37,395 nucleotides of DNA from JABMMZ01 sp044373665 (GCA_044373665.1 JBIPNH010000012.1:1-37395), one strand, 5' to 3'. Positions 23,337 through 32,790 are shown, counted from the stretch's first letter. Notes: generated by a model from the letters alone, not told the origin. Numbers and translations are program-made.

Positions 23337-26117
23337 ATGGCAGAAATCAGATTAGGTAAGGCAGCAACAGAGTTTAATGTAAGTAAGGAGGCAATTATAG
23401 AAAGCCTTCAGAAGAAAGGTTTTGAGGTAGAAAATAAACCAACATCAAAACTCACAGAAGAGATGTATGCCTACATTTCAGGAATGTTTTCTTCTGACAA
23501 AGAAGCCAAACAAGAATCTAAAACAAAGTTATTAAAATCTTTAAAAAAGAAAGAAGAAATCGTTAAGGCTGACGAATCAACCCTTAAAAAGAAAGTTGAG
23601 AATGAAGTAGAAGAAGAGCCTGAACAAGAAAAAGAAGTTTTTGTAAAAAATGTTACCAATGAACACTTTAACGAACCTGAAGTAATTCAAGCACCTGTTG
23701 AAGTCGTTGTAGAAGCGCCTGTTGTAACTCCTGAACCAGTTGTAGAACAAGCTCCTGTTGTCGATAAACAAGAAGAGCCGGTAATAGAAACGCTAACAAC
23801 GGGGATTAAATTATTAGGTAAAATAGACCTTAATGCAAAATCCAAAAAGAGAAACAAAGAGCCTGAAGAGGTAAAAGTAGTCATAGAAGAAAAGGTTGAG
23901 CCAGTTAAAGAGATAAAAGTTGAACCTATCGTTGTTGCGCCAGTAATTGAGCCTGTATCTATCGAAGCCCTTCCTGAAGAGGAAAGAGAATTGGTAAAAG
24001 CAAAGTTAGAGAAATTGGATGGATTGACAATTAAAGGTAAAATTGATATCAGATCTGAGCCTGAAATGAAATCTAAGTTTCAGCCATCAGATAGATTAAA
24101 AGGTGAAAAAAGAAAACGCAAAACAGTTGCTCAAAAGGTTAATATTCAACAAGAAATAAAAGTTAACAAAACAACTCATTTCAAAAAAGAAGAACCTAAA
24201 AAAGAAATTTCTCAAAAGGAAGTTCAAGATAAGTTAAAGAAAACACTTAACAAAATTGACAATACCGGTAGAGGTAAAACGTCTAAATCGAAGTTTAAAA
24301 AACAAAAAAGAGACGACCACTATCAAGCCAGATCAAACGAAAGAGAACGTCAAGAACAAGAAGATAAAATTCTTAAAGTTACGGAGTTCTTAACTGCGAA
24401 TGATTTAGCAAAAATGATGGACGCGTCTGTTACTCAAGTAATTTCAACCTGTTTTTCATTAGGTATTATGGTATCTATCAACCAACGTTTGGATGCAGAA
24501 ACCATTACCTTGGTAGCAGATGAATTTGGTTACGAAGTTAGTTTCGTAGACGCTGAAGAAACCATACAATTTGACGAAGAACACGATGATCCGGATAATT
24601 TAGTTTCACGTCCACCAATTGTAACAGTAATGGGACACGTGGATCATGGTAAAACATCTTTGTTGGATTATGTTAGAAAAACAAATGTTATAGCAGGTGA
24701 AGCGGGTGGTATCACTCAACACATTGGTGCATATGAGGTTCAATTGCCTGATGGACAAAAAATTACTTTTTTGGATACTCCTGGGCACGAAGCTTTTACT
24801 GCAATGCGTGCAAGGGGTGCTAAAGTAACTGACATAGCAATTATTGTTATTGCAGCAGACGATAGCATTATGCCACAAACAAGGGAAGCCATAAGTCACG
24901 CACAAGCCGCTGGTGTGCCAATGGTTTTTGCGATTAACAAAATAGATAAAGATGGTGCTAATCCAGAAAAAATAAGAGAGGCATTGTCTGCAATGAATAT
25001 TTTAGTAGAAGAATGGGGCGGTAAATACCAAAGCCAAGAGATTTCTGCTAAAAAAGGTTTAAATATGGACAAGCTTTTAGAGAAAGTTTTGTTAGAAGCT
25101 GAATTGCTTGATTTGAAAGCTGACCCTAAACGTAATGCCAAAGGAACTGTAATTGAAGCAAAACTAGACAAAGGGCGTGGTATTGTTGCCAGTGTTTTAA
25201 TACAAACGGGTACATTAAGAGTAGGTGACCACTTGGTTGCAGGTTCTAGATATGCCAAAGTTAAAGCATTGTTTAATGAAAGAAATCAAAAAGTAGAGTT
25301 TGCAGGACCATCAACTCCGGTAAGTATGCTTGGTTTCTCTGATTCTCCTATGGCTGGTGATCCATTGTTAGTTCTGAAAACTGAAGATGAAGCAAAAGAA
25401 ATTGCAAACAAAAGGGAGCAATTACATCGTGAACAAGGAATTAGAACAACCAAACATATTACATTGGACGAAATTGGTCGTCGTTTGGCTATAGGTAACT
25501 TTAAGGAACTAAACTTAATTATCAAAGGTGACGTTAATGGTTCTGTAGAAGCATTAAGTGATTCATTATTGAATCTGTCAACTGAGGAAGTAATGGTGAA
25601 AATAATTCACAAAGGAGTTGGTCAAATTACCGAAAGTGATGTGTTGTTAGCTTCTGCTTCTGATGCTATTATCATTGGTTTCCAAGTTAGACCATCATCT
25701 GGAGCCAAACGTATAGCAGATACGGAACAAATTGATATTAGACACTACTCTGTAATTTACCAAGCTATTGACGAAATAAAATCTGCAATCGAAGGAATGT
25801 TAAGTCCTGAGGTTAAAGAAACAATCATTGGTAATGTGGAAATTCGTGAAGTATTCAAAATTACTAAAGTCGGAACAGTTGCTGGTTGTATGGTTACTGA
25901 AGGTAAAGTTAACAGAAGTTCTAAACTAAGAGTAATTCGTGACGGTGTTGTTGTACATCAAGGAACATTGGAATCGTTAAAACGATTCAAAGACGATGTG
26001 AAAGATGTAGTGAGAGGTTTTGAATGCGGATTGCAAATTAGAAATTACCAAGACATACAAGTTGGTGATAATTTAGAAATCTTTGAAGAAACTACGATAG
26101 CAAGAAAACTGAAATAG
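23337..26117 (+). CDS. infB: Translation initiation factor IF-2
   Basis: 926 residues. A short N-terminal helical IF2-N domain (1-50) is followed by a long charged, Glu/Lys/Val/Pro-rich segment (about 55-330), a second IF2-N domain (about 345-400), then the GTPase. G1 is GHVDHGKT (433-440), switch regions include AGGITQHIGAY, G3 is DTPGHEAFTAMRARGA and G4 is NKID. The C-terminal domains II-IV carry ISAKKGLNMD (G5 region) and GCMVTEGKVNRSSKLRVIR near the initiator-tRNA binding part. It brings fMet-tRNA to the 30S subunit and joins subunits. The low-complexity N-terminal segment is typical of the family and usually disordered. The gene is monocistronic as far as visible and ends 3 nt before the convergent MarC gene. 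Confidence 0.97.
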   Translation: MAEIRLGKAATEFNVSKEAIIESLQKKGFEVENKPTSKLTEEMYAYISGMFSSDKEAKQESKTKLLKSLKKKEEIVKADESTLKKKVENEVEEEPEQEKEVFVKNVTNEHFNEPEVIQAPVEVVVEAPVVTPEPVVEQAPVVDKQEEPVIETLTTGIKLLGKIDLNAKSKKRNKEPEEVKVVIEEKVEPVKEIKVEPIVVAPVIEPVSIEALPEEERELVKAKLEKLDGLTIKGKIDIRSEPEMKSKFQPSDRLKGEKRKRKTVAQKVNIQQEIKVNKTTHFKKEEPKKEISQKEVQDKLKKTLNKIDNTGRGKTSKSKFKKQKRDDHYQARSNERERQEQEDKILKVTEFLTANDLAKMMDASVTQVISTCFSLGIMVSINQRLDAETITLVADEFGYEVSFVDAEETIQFDEEHDDPDNLVSRPPIVTVMGHVDHGKTSLLDYVRKTNVIAGEAGGITQHIGAYEVQLPDGQKITFLDTPGHEAFTAMRARGAKVTDIAIIVIAADDSIMPQTREAISHAQAAGVPMVFAINKIDKDGANPEKIREALSAMNILVEEWGGKYQSQEISAKKGLNMDKLLEKVLLEAELLDLKADPKRNAKGTVIEAKLDKGRGIVASVLIQTGTLRVGDHLVAGSRYAKVKALFNERNQKVEFAGPSTPVSMLGFSDSPMAGDPLLVLKTEDEAKEIANKREQLHREQGIRTTKHITLDEIGRRLAIGNFKELNLIIKGDVNGSVEALSDSLLNLSTEEVMVKIIHKGVGQITESDVLLASASDAIIIGFQVRPSSGAKRIADTEQIDIRHYSVIYQAIDEIKSAIEGMLSPEVKETIIGNVEIREVFKITKVGTVAGCMVTEGKVNRSSKLRVIRDGVVVHQGTLESLKRFKDDVKDVVRGFECGLQIRNYQDIQVGDNLEIFEETTIARKLK

Positions 26118-26120
26118 TTT

Positions 26121-26693
26121 TTAGTTTATTACTAAGTTGGTTTTGAATATTTTGACTGCAATTGCTATCAAAATAACACCAAAGAATTTTCTAACGACCA
26201 TTAATCCCCCTTTTCCAAGTATTCGTTCTATAAGTCTTGTCGACTTTAGGACAATATAAATGATGATTAAATTGATGAGTATACCTAAAAAGATATTAAT
26301 TGATTCAAACTGAGATTTTAATGACATTATTGTTGTTAATGTTCCACTGCCCGCAATAATAGGAAATGCAATAGGAACTATGCTTCCTGACTTCGTATCA
26401 GGATCGGTTTTGAAAAAATCTCTTCCCAATACCATTTCCATTCCTATTATAAAAATTACTACCGAACCTGCTAAAGCAAAAGAGGCTAAATCAATGCCTA
26501 ATAATCCTAAGAATTTTTCGCCAACTAAAAAGAAAGCAACCATTAATAATCCCGCAACAAGTGTTGCAATCTCTGATTGAATATGGCCAATTTTCTCTCT
26601 TAAGTTTATAATAACTGGAACCGAACCAATAATGTCAATGACAGCAAATAAAGTAAAAGTTACTGTAATAATCTCGTTTAGGTTAACTGTCAT
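26121..26693 (-). CDS. MarC family integral membrane protein
   Basis: 190 residues, six membrane helices. Family marks: FTLFAVIDIIGSVPVIINL at the N-terminus, then FALAGSVVIFIIGMEMVLG and IVPIAFPIIAGSGTLTTIM in the centre. MarC proteins were once linked to multidrug resistance, a link later withdrawn; the function is unknown. It overlaps the upstream DUF2461 gene by 11 nt, so they are probably co-transcribed. Confidence 0.88.
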   Translation of the reverse strand: MTVNLNEIITVTFTLFAVIDIIGSVPVIINLREKIGHIQSEIATLVAGLLMVAFFLVGEKFLGLLGIDLASFALAGSVVIFIIGMEMVLGRDFFKTDPDTKSGSIVPIAFPIIAGSGTLTTIMSLKSQFESINIFLGILINLIIIYIVLKSTRLIERILGKGGLMVVRKFFGVILIAIAVKIFKTNLVIN

Positions 26694-27351
26694 AATCGAT
26701 AGCTTTTTTTAAATATTGATTGATAGCTTGTGCAGATTTGAATATAGTAACTAAGTATTTAACAATGTCTTTGTCTATTAAATTTTTAGTCTCTATCTGA
26801 TGGTGTATATAAAATTGTTTGTTAAATAATATTGAATGAGTGTTGTTTAAATCACTAGGGAGTCTTTTTGATTTTTCGCCCTGAATATTGCCGAAGTTTG
26901 TTTTAAACTTTTGGTTTGACAGTAACTCATCCAATTCTTTGGGGTATTTACTTATGTATTGTCTTATGTTATTTAAACTGATTTTACTCGGCTGATAGAT
27001 GCCTGAATAGATATTAATATACTCAGGCCCAATTTCGAAATAGAAGCTAGGGTTTTCAAAATCCTTTTTCCCATATTTGGAAACAGCCGCAGACAAATGA
27101 AGTTTATAAGGTGTTTTATCTTTGCTAAAACGAATATCTCTGTTGATTCTAAACAAACAGTCCTTGGCTTCAATTGAACCTAGGTCTTCACTCTCACGAA
27201 GTTGAGAAATAACACCTTTGACTATGTTTTCAAAAGGTGTTTTGACATCCTTATGGTAACGTTCTCTGTTTAAATCAAACCAATCTTTATGATTGTTTTT
27301 CGCAAGTTCTATAAAGAACTTGCGAAAAGTTTCATTTAAAAAAGAGGACAT
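26683..27351 (-). CDS. DUF2461 family protein
   Basis: 222 residues. The N-terminal block FIELAKNNHKDWFDLNRERY and the central RINRDIRFSKDKTPYK are the family signature, with YFEIGPEYINIYSGIY following. No function is established for DUF2461. The ATG overlaps the stop of the Calx-beta gene by one base (TAATG), and the 3' end overlaps MarC by 11 nt. The first 55 nt of coding sequence contain a perfect 14-bp hairpin, reported separately. Confidence 0.85.
   Translation of the reverse strand: MSSFLNETFRKFFIELAKNNHKDWFDLNRERYHKDVKTPFENIVKGVISQLRESEDLGSIEAKDCLFRINRDIRFSKDKTPYKLHLSAAVSKYGKKDFENPSFYFEIGPEYINIYSGIYQPSKISLNNIRQYISKYPKELDELLSNQKFKTNFGNIQGEKSKRLPSDLNNTHSILFNKQFYIHHQIETKNLIDKDIVKYLVTIFKSAQAINQYLKKAIDYDS
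27297..27328 (-). other. Perfect 14-bp inverted repeat inside the start of the DUF2461 gene
   Basis: Arms 27297-27310 and 27315-27328 pair without mismatch (core CGCAAGTTCT / AGAACTTGCG, flanked by T4/A4), with a 4-nt loop. It lies about 24-55 nt after the DUF2461 ATG, within codons 9-18. On the minus strand no U-run follows, so it is not a standard terminator. It might slow ribosomes, mark a processing site or be a protein-binding palindrome. Confidence 0.8.
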
Positions 27352-30300
27352 TAGTGTTTTATCATTAATTGCTTAGTGAACGAACCTAATTCTGTTTTAA
27401 TTTTTATAATATAAACACCATTGTTTAATTCTAATGAATTTGATTGGTATTCTTTGGAATTTACCTTTGAATCAATAAAAATTTGTTTACCTGTAATATC
27501 CAAAATTTCGATACTGTTGATTATTTCTGTCGTTTCAATATTAAATTGATTTGAAGTTGGGTTTGGATAAAGTTTAGTTTTTTCACTCAATTCATTTAAG
27601 GCAATGTTAGTAGATTCATCATCAACAATAGTAACCGTATGAATACTATCAGCCCCAACTAAAGTTCCCCATTGATTGCCACGAATTACAAAAATGATGG
27701 TTTCAGGAGATTCAACGATAGCATCGTCTATTAATTTTATTTTGATATTTACACTAGGTTTACTTGGTGTAAGAATAAATAAACGATTTTGGTTCGATTG
27801 GTAATCGGTATTTCTTGTTGCATTTCCTCCTTTAATTTCCAAACTAATTTGTTGATTGTTTACCAAGTTAGCGCACTGTAAAGTAAACCCTTCTGAACTG
27901 TCTCTGTTCTCAATAGCTAAAGAAGATGAAGATGTAAAGCTAAAAATAGGTACATTTAATTGTTGGATATCAGTAAATCGTCTTGGCTTAATAGAGTAAC
28001 CTGAATTGAAAGGACTTGTAGCGTCATTTTGAAATCCTATTCCACTTAAGTTGAAAAATCCAGCAGGTGCTGTTTTGCCATCAATGTCAGTTTCACTGTC
28101 AATTATCAAATCAAAAGAATCAGACTGTGTTAATACTTTTAATGTGACTTGAGTGTTGTTAGCAAGAGCCGCTGTTGGCCACAATGATGGGTTGGATAAT
28201 TTCACCAAGTTGAATCTAACAAATCTAGATTCGGTTGACTCATTTAATGATGATATTACAGAAGCATTTCTTAACGTTCTAGACGATGCTAGTCTTATAA
28301 TGGTATCTAATGTTGTCATTCTAGCCATTCCGTTAACTTGAGCAATACGGCCAATAACAAAAATACTGTCACCTTCTGTAACACTGTAGTTTTTGGTGTT
28401 AGAATTAACGACTTGAATACCTCCTGTTGGGTCTATTAATGTAAATTCAAGACCTGAAGTGCTCATGTTAGTTCCGTAAACAACACCTCTTAAACCACAT
28501 TTTGTGCCAATACTATCAACGAGATTGTTTGGTGTTTTTGTGCTTGTAACTCTTGAAATGTTATAGATGGCAATATCATCATCATTAATGATAAGTTGTA
28601 ATGTGTCAGGTTTGCCTATTCTCACATTAAAGCTTGGACGGATAACAAACAATGCAGTTTCTGTAAATTCTCTGTTATTGTCATTGATAATAGTAATGTT
28701 TACAGAGGTATCTAAATCGTTTACATCTGAAGTGATAATTTGTGTAGAATAATTAAAGTCACTGCCATCAGTTGCGGTAGATGTTAAAGAATAGTGAGAA
28801 ATAATAAAGTCACTTGGGTTTTTGTTTCTTCCAGTTTTTTTGATTTTTACATTGACTGTACCCACATTTTCTTGAACTGTAATTTTAGAAAATTCGAAAT
28901 TAAAAGTAGGAGGGGTGTCATCATCTCTAACTACAAGAGTAAATAAAGAGTCTCTGCCAATACTCCCTGGATTACTTGGGTTTCTTAATGCTAAAACGAT
29001 AGTATCATTGAATCTTTCTGGAGTAAGGTCGTTAACAATATTAATGTTAAAGCTGATACTATCTGAAACCTTGCCTCCATTAAATTGGATAGTTGTGTCT
29101 CTGTTGCTATTGCCTAGCCTGAATTCACTTGGAATAAATGTGCTATCAGCTCTACGTTTTACAACAACGCGAACTGTCGAAGGATTTATACTTCCGAAGT
29201 CAACTTTCAATTTAACGCTCAATAAACCATTGTCTTCATTCACAACCGCTCCATTTTTAGCAAAACGATAGGCAGGAATGTCATTGTCAATAATGTTCAT
29301 CTGAATTGAGTTAGACAAATTGTTTATAATAGCATTTGTAGAATTAGTAAGTCTGAAGTTCGCATTTTCAGTGCCTTCTGACAATGAATCGTTTTTTATC
29401 TGAATACGTAAGGTATCAATTACAGTTCCATAAGGACGAACAACAAGTGGATTGCCATTTAAATTTGTAAAATCAACATTAGGTGTGGCAGAACCAACAA
29501 AATAGTTAGCAAATACTTTAGTGGAATCGTGATTTCCGAATCTTCTTCTAACCAATATTTTGGCTATTCCAACTCCTTCATTTACATTGACTGCAGAAGA
29601 AATAAATTCTATTTCAGGACTTCTCAAAGGAGCATTGTCGTTTTTAATAGAAATTGGTCTAAATCCTTTTCTTGGGTTAATAGTTGAATCCATTCCCCAT
29701 ATTCCGTCAGATTCAATATTGGCGTGTATTAAGGTGTTATTAAATGTTTTACTTTCTATTCTTCGAACACCATTGCTCAATGAATTTGGAATAATAGAAC
29801 CCCAATTTCCTGTTTTGCCGTTTACCAAGTTAGTGTAATGGCTTTGTGTGTTTGAATTACTAAGGCCTTCATTTTCTGTGTAAGTAATAGTAAGTGGTCT
29901 ATTAGAAACACCACTTGTGTTGTCATACAATAAAACGAAGTTTTTTTGAGCAATAGAAGAGCTACCCCATATTGCACTTCCATTGTTTGCACCAGAGTTT
30001 GGAGAAAAACCAAGAACTTTGATTGAATCAGAAATGCATAGTTTGATAATGTCAGTTGAACCAATTTCTTGTAATACAAAGATTGGATAAATATATTTGC
30101 CAGGCGTAAATCTGCTATCACTGTTATAATAAGCGCCAAACCAAGTTTCAAGCATTGGTCCAAATGTTAAACTAACAGTGTCATGTCTGCCTGCAGAATC
30201 TAAGTTAGGGGCATTTGTGCTTGTCCAGTTGCCGTTTTTGAAAAACAGTGGGTTACCAGCTCCTGTAGAATTAACATCACCTGTGTCAGATAATGAAATA

Positions 30301-30518
30301 AATCTTACAAAATATTTATAAGTTGATCCAGTGTTTAATCCCGATAAAGATGCTCTAAATAAGATCGGTAATCGGCTAGAATCTGCAGAAGATGTTCCTG
30401 TAGAACCACAATATTGAGGGAGTTTATCAATGATGAATTGTTGAGAAAGTTGAGGCTTTTGACCAAATAAAAACGAGGTAAAAGAACACAATAAAAGGAG
30501 AGTTATTTGTTTTTTCAT
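27351..30518 (-). CDS. Secreted Calx-beta domain protein with type A T9SS sorting domain
   Basis: 1055 residues. Signal peptide about 1-19. An N-terminal beta-rich unit (20-295) is followed by tandem Calx-beta domains near 300-410, 415-535 and 540-650, each with VNEG/VNEDNG/VQENVG openings and a NDDD or VDDES-type end. An inserted domain at about 655-860 (CGLRGVVYGTN, FTLIDPTGGIQV, FVIGRIAQVNG) looks like an OB-fold of the DUF5689/YfaEG-like type found in secreted Bacteroidota proteins. A fourth Calx-beta lies near 865-970. The last 80 residues, with LYPNPTSNQFNIET, are the sorting domain. Calx-beta domains bind calcium or mediate adhesion; the exact function is unknown. First gene of an apparent three-gene operon. 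Confidence 0.87.
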   Translation of the reverse strand: MKKQITLLLLCSFTSFLFGQKPQLSQQFIIDKLPQYCGSTGTSSADSSRLPILFRASLSGLNTGSTYKYFVRFISLSDTGDVNSTGAGNPLFFKNGNWTSTNAPNLDSAGRHDTVSLTFGPMLETWFGAYYNSDSRFTPGKYIYPIFVLQEIGSTDIIKLCISDSIKVLGFSPNSGANNGSAIWGSSSIAQKNFVLLYDNTSGVSNRPLTITYTENEGLSNSNTQSHYTNLVNGKTGNWGSIIPNSLSNGVRRIESKTFNNTLIHANIESDGIWGMDSTINPRKGFRPISIKNDNAPLRSPEIEFISSAVNVNEGVGIAKILVRRRFGNHDSTKVFANYFVGSATPNVDFTNLNGNPLVVRPYGTVIDTLRIQIKNDSLSEGTENANFRLTNSTNAIINNLSNSIQMNIIDNDIPAYRFAKNGAVVNEDNGLLSVKLKVDFGSINPSTVRVVVKRRADSTFIPSEFRLGNSNRDTTIQFNGGKVSDSISFNINIVNDLTPERFNDTIVLALRNPSNPGSIGRDSLFTLVVRDDDTPPTFNFEFSKITVQENVGTVNVKIKKTGRNKNPSDFIISHYSLTSTATDGSDFNYSTQIITSDVNDLDTSVNITIINDNNREFTETALFVIRPSFNVRIGKPDTLQLIINDDDIAIYNISRVTSTKTPNNLVDSIGTKCGLRGVVYGTNMSTSGLEFTLIDPTGGIQVVNSNTKNYSVTEGDSIFVIGRIAQVNGMARMTTLDTIIRLASSRTLRNASVISSLNESTESRFVRFNLVKLSNPSLWPTAALANNTQVTLKVLTQSDSFDLIIDSETDIDGKTAPAGFFNLSGIGFQNDATSPFNSGYSIKPRRFTDIQQLNVPIFSFTSSSSLAIENRDSSEGFTLQCANLVNNQQISLEIKGGNATRNTDYQSNQNRLFILTPSKPSVNIKIKLIDDAIVESPETIIFVIRGNQWGTLVGADSIHTVTIVDDESTNIALNELSEKTKLYPNPTSNQFNIETTEIINSIEILDITGKQIFIDSKVNSKEYQSNSLELNNGVYIIKIKTELGSFTKQLMIKH

Positions 30519-30549
30519 ATAAAAATTGATTTGCGAATATACAAATTTT

Positions 30550-31254
30550 TTAGTTAGTAGAAAGACATAAGCTCAAAAAACTTGTTTTTGTGTTCTCCTG
30601 ACTCAATACTAATTGACCACAAGTTTCAATAGTAGCGCCCGTTGTTATAACATCGTCTACAATTAAAACATGCTTGTTTTTAATGTCAAAAGCTGGGTTT
30701 AAAATAAATTTTGTATCTACGTTAAGCCATCGATTAAATCTACTTTTTTTTGTTTGAGAATCGGAATGAGTAAGTTTAAGAATTATGTTAGGATTAAATG
30801 GAATGTTTAATGATTCTGAAATTCCTGTAGCTATAGATTCACTTTGATTGTGTCCCCTTAATTTCAATTTTTTTTTGTGTAAAGGAACACAAGTAATGAT
30901 GTCTGGAGGATTATTTTTAATTTGTTCTAAAATATCCATTCCAAATTGTTGACCTAAATATTTGCCTAACTCAAGGTTTTTTTTGTATTTAATTTGATGA
31001 ACAAGGTTTTGAGCAATGCCTTTTTTTCTGAAATACAAATAACTATTGGCGTATACAATAGGAATTCTTCCCTTAAAGATATTGGCAGTGTAATTGTTGT
31101 CTTGGTTTTTGAAATTGGTTTTTGGCAAATTCAACTGACATTTAAGACAAATGTGAAGTTCTTGATTAAATAGAATAGTGCTACATCCAGAACAAAGGCT
31201 TGGAAAACAAAAGTTTAGAACATTATTGACTGCATTTTTGAAAAACAAAAACAT
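30550..31254 (-). CDS. ComF family phosphoribosyltransferase-like protein
   Basis: 234 residues. N-terminal Cys-rich element CSGCSTILF and ICLKCQL (a likely zinc-binding double pair), then the PRTase core ending HVLIVDDVITTGATIETCG, the PRPP-binding loop. ComF/GntX members contribute to natural transformation DNA uptake in several bacteria; whether this lineage is competent is not shown here. It begins 6 nt after the rRNA pseudouridine synthase gene, so the two form an operon. Confidence 0.87.
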   Translation of the reverse strand: MFLFFKNAVNNVLNFCFPSLCSGCSTILFNQELHICLKCQLNLPKTNFKNQDNNYTANIFKGRIPIVYANSYLYFRKKGIAQNLVHQIKYKKNLELGKYLGQQFGMDILEQIKNNPPDIITCVPLHKKKLKLRGHNQSESIATGISESLNIPFNPNIILKLTHSDSQTKKSRFNRWLNVDTKFILNPAFDIKNKHVLIVDDVITTGATIETCGQLVLSQENTKTSFLSLCLSTN

Positions 31255-31260
31255 ACATCA

Positions 31261-32646
31261 TTATTGTTTGCTTGCTTTATCTTTCATTTTCATGATTGAA
31301 GCCAATTCATAATTGGTTAAAAAACGCCATTTCCCTCTTGGTAAATCTTTTTTAGTAAATGTCCCAAAACTAACTCTGTCGAGTCGTTCAACATCATAAC
31401 CTAAATGCTCAAACATACGTTTAACAATATGATTTTTTCCAGAATGTATTTCAAGTCCTACGTGTCTTTTATCCTCAGATTCAACATAAGCAACCGCATC
31501 TGCATGAACAACTCCATCTTCCAATTCAATACCCTCTACAAGTTTATCCAAATCTGATTGGCTTACTTTTTTATCTAATGTTGCGTGATAAACTTTTTTA
31601 ATCTGATAGGATGGATGAGTTAGTATTTGAGTTAATTCACCATCGTTAGTAATAAGTAGAACTCCTGTAGTATTTCTGTCCAACCGACCAACGGGAAAAA
31701 CACGTTCATTAACTTTCCCAACTAATAAATCCAATATGGTTTTTCTGCCTTTATCATCCTCGGTTGTTGTAATGAAGTCTTTTGGTTTGTTCATTAATAT
31801 GTAAACAAATGGTTCAGATAAAATTGTTTTTCCTTCAAACTTAATATTGTCGCCCGGATTAACTTTATGCCCCATTTCTTTAACAACAACATTATTAACG
31901 GTAACACTTCCTTTTTTAATAAATTCATCGGCTTCTCTTCGACTGCAAATGCCTGACTGTGCTATGTATTTGTTAAGTCTAAGTCTGTTATCTGAATCTA
32001 CAACCTTTTCTTGTTTTTTGTCTTGTTGTTTGCTTTCCTTAAAAATTCGCGACTGGTAAGATTGCTTTTTTAACGGCACTTGTGGGTCGTAACCCAATTT
32101 GAATGGTTTTTTAAATGGTTTATTTTCGTCTTCACTGTCTAATTTAAATGATTCTCTTGGTTTAAAGTTGTCATTGTCTCTAGGCAGCGAAAAGTTAGTT
32201 CGATTGTTTTCTCCTTTAGAATTGTATGGTTTTCTGTCATTTCTATCATTCCTATCATTTGATCTTGTGAAAGGCTTGTTAAATGATTTTTTTTCATCAA
32301 ATCTTGGAGTTCTTTTATCATCAAAAGACCCGCTTGGTTTGGGTTTTGAGTATGGTTTATCGTATGATTTTTTTTCATCAAACCTTGGAGTTCTTTTGTT
32401 ATCAAAAGATTCATTTGGTTTTGAATAAGGTTTATAAGACGGACTTTTTTTGTCTGAATTAAAATTTCGATTGTTGGGTTTAAACGAATCAGTTTTGTTT
32501 TCGTATGAGTTAGGAATAAACTTAACCTTGAAACTTAAATCGTCGTTATCAAAATTTCTTTTTTTATCTTCCTTTTCAGAAGGTTTTTTTTCATCCGTAC
32601 GATTCTTTTTGGGCCCATCAAAAAGGTCTTTATTATCTTTTTTCAT
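31261..32646 (-). CDS. rRNA pseudouridine synthase (RsuA/RluB type) with charged N-terminal extension
   Basis: 461 residues. An S4 RNA-binding domain (about 222-275, LNKYIAQSGICSRREADEFI) is followed by the RsuA-type catalytic domain, with GRLDRNTTGVLL (catalytic Asp323), DGEL and the C-terminal KNHIVKRMFEHLGY. It converts a 23S or 16S rRNA uridine to pseudouridine; the site cannot be assigned. The first ~215 residues are low-complexity, rich in Lys, Asp, Asn, Ser, Arg and Phe, with a duplicated 27-residue unit around RTPRFDEKKS. This extension is about as long as the catalytic part and is common in Bacteroidota homologues. A TAACTTTG element lies 8 nt upstream of the ATG. Confidence 0.9.
   Translation of the reverse strand: MKKDNKDLFDGPKKNRTDEKKPSEKEDKKRNFDNDDLSFKVKFIPNSYENKTDSFKPNNRNFNSDKKSPSYKPYSKPNESFDNKRTPRFDEKKSYDKPYSKPKPSGSFDDKRTPRFDEKKSFNKPFTRSNDRNDRNDRKPYNSKGENNRTNFSLPRDNDNFKPRESFKLDSEDENKPFKKPFKLGYDPQVPLKKQSYQSRIFKESKQQDKKQEKVVDSDNRLRLNKYIAQSGICSRREADEFIKKGSVTVNNVVVKEMGHKVNPGDNIKFEGKTILSEPFVYILMNKPKDFITTTEDDKGRKTILDLLVGKVNERVFPVGRLDRNTTGVLLITNDGELTQILTHPSYQIKKVYHATLDKKVSQSDLDKLVEGIELEDGVVHADAVAYVESEDKRHVGLEIHSGKNHIVKRMFEHLGYDVERLDRVSFGTFTKKDLPRGKWRFLTNYELASIMKMKDKASKQ
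32283..32409 (-). repeat. Coding direct repeat, 81-nt period, in the pseudouridine synthase N-terminus
   Basis: Two 46-nt copies at 32283-32328 and 32364-32409 differ at only a few bases. The 81-nt period equals 27 codons, so the frame is kept. They encode SFDNKRTPRFDEKKS and SFDDKRTPRFDEKKS. Confidence 0.85.
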
Positions 32647-32654
32647 CTAATTCA

Positions 32655-32662
32655 CAAAGTTA
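32655..32662 (-). promoter_or_regulatory. Candidate -7 promoter element for the pseudouridine synthase/ComF operon
   Basis: Minus-strand TAACTTTG is an exact TAnnTTTG match, 8 nt before the ATG at 32646. No clear -33 element. Confidence 0.42.
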
Positions 32663-32782
32663 GGTTTTTTTTGCGTATTTAAATGTATGTTGAATTGAAA
32701 ATTATCAGATTGTTTTACAGATAAATATGATTAAGATCACCTTATTTATGGTAATACTGTCTTTTTTTGAACTAAAAAATAT

Positions 32783-32790
32783 TATCTTTG
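32783..32790 (+). promoter_or_regulatory. -7 promoter element for the desaturase
   Basis: TATCTTTG followed by CA is an exact match, 16 nt before the desaturase ATG. A TTTG at 32766-32769 lies only 13 nt upstream, shorter than the usual 19-21, so the -33 part is doubtful. Confidence 0.5.

Noticed and set aside
24606..25258. Minus-strand frames of 99-120 codons inside infB
   Set aside because: Antisense to the most conserved GTPase region; codon composition is that of a shadow frame.
29822..30163. 113-codon minus-strand frame inside the Calx-beta gene
   Set aside because: Same-strand alternative frame of a gene with a clear signal peptide and domains; no independent start signal.
32099..32428. 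109-codon plus-strand frame rich in Ser/Leu/Phe
   Set aside because: Antisense shadow of the repetitive pseudouridine synthase N-terminus.
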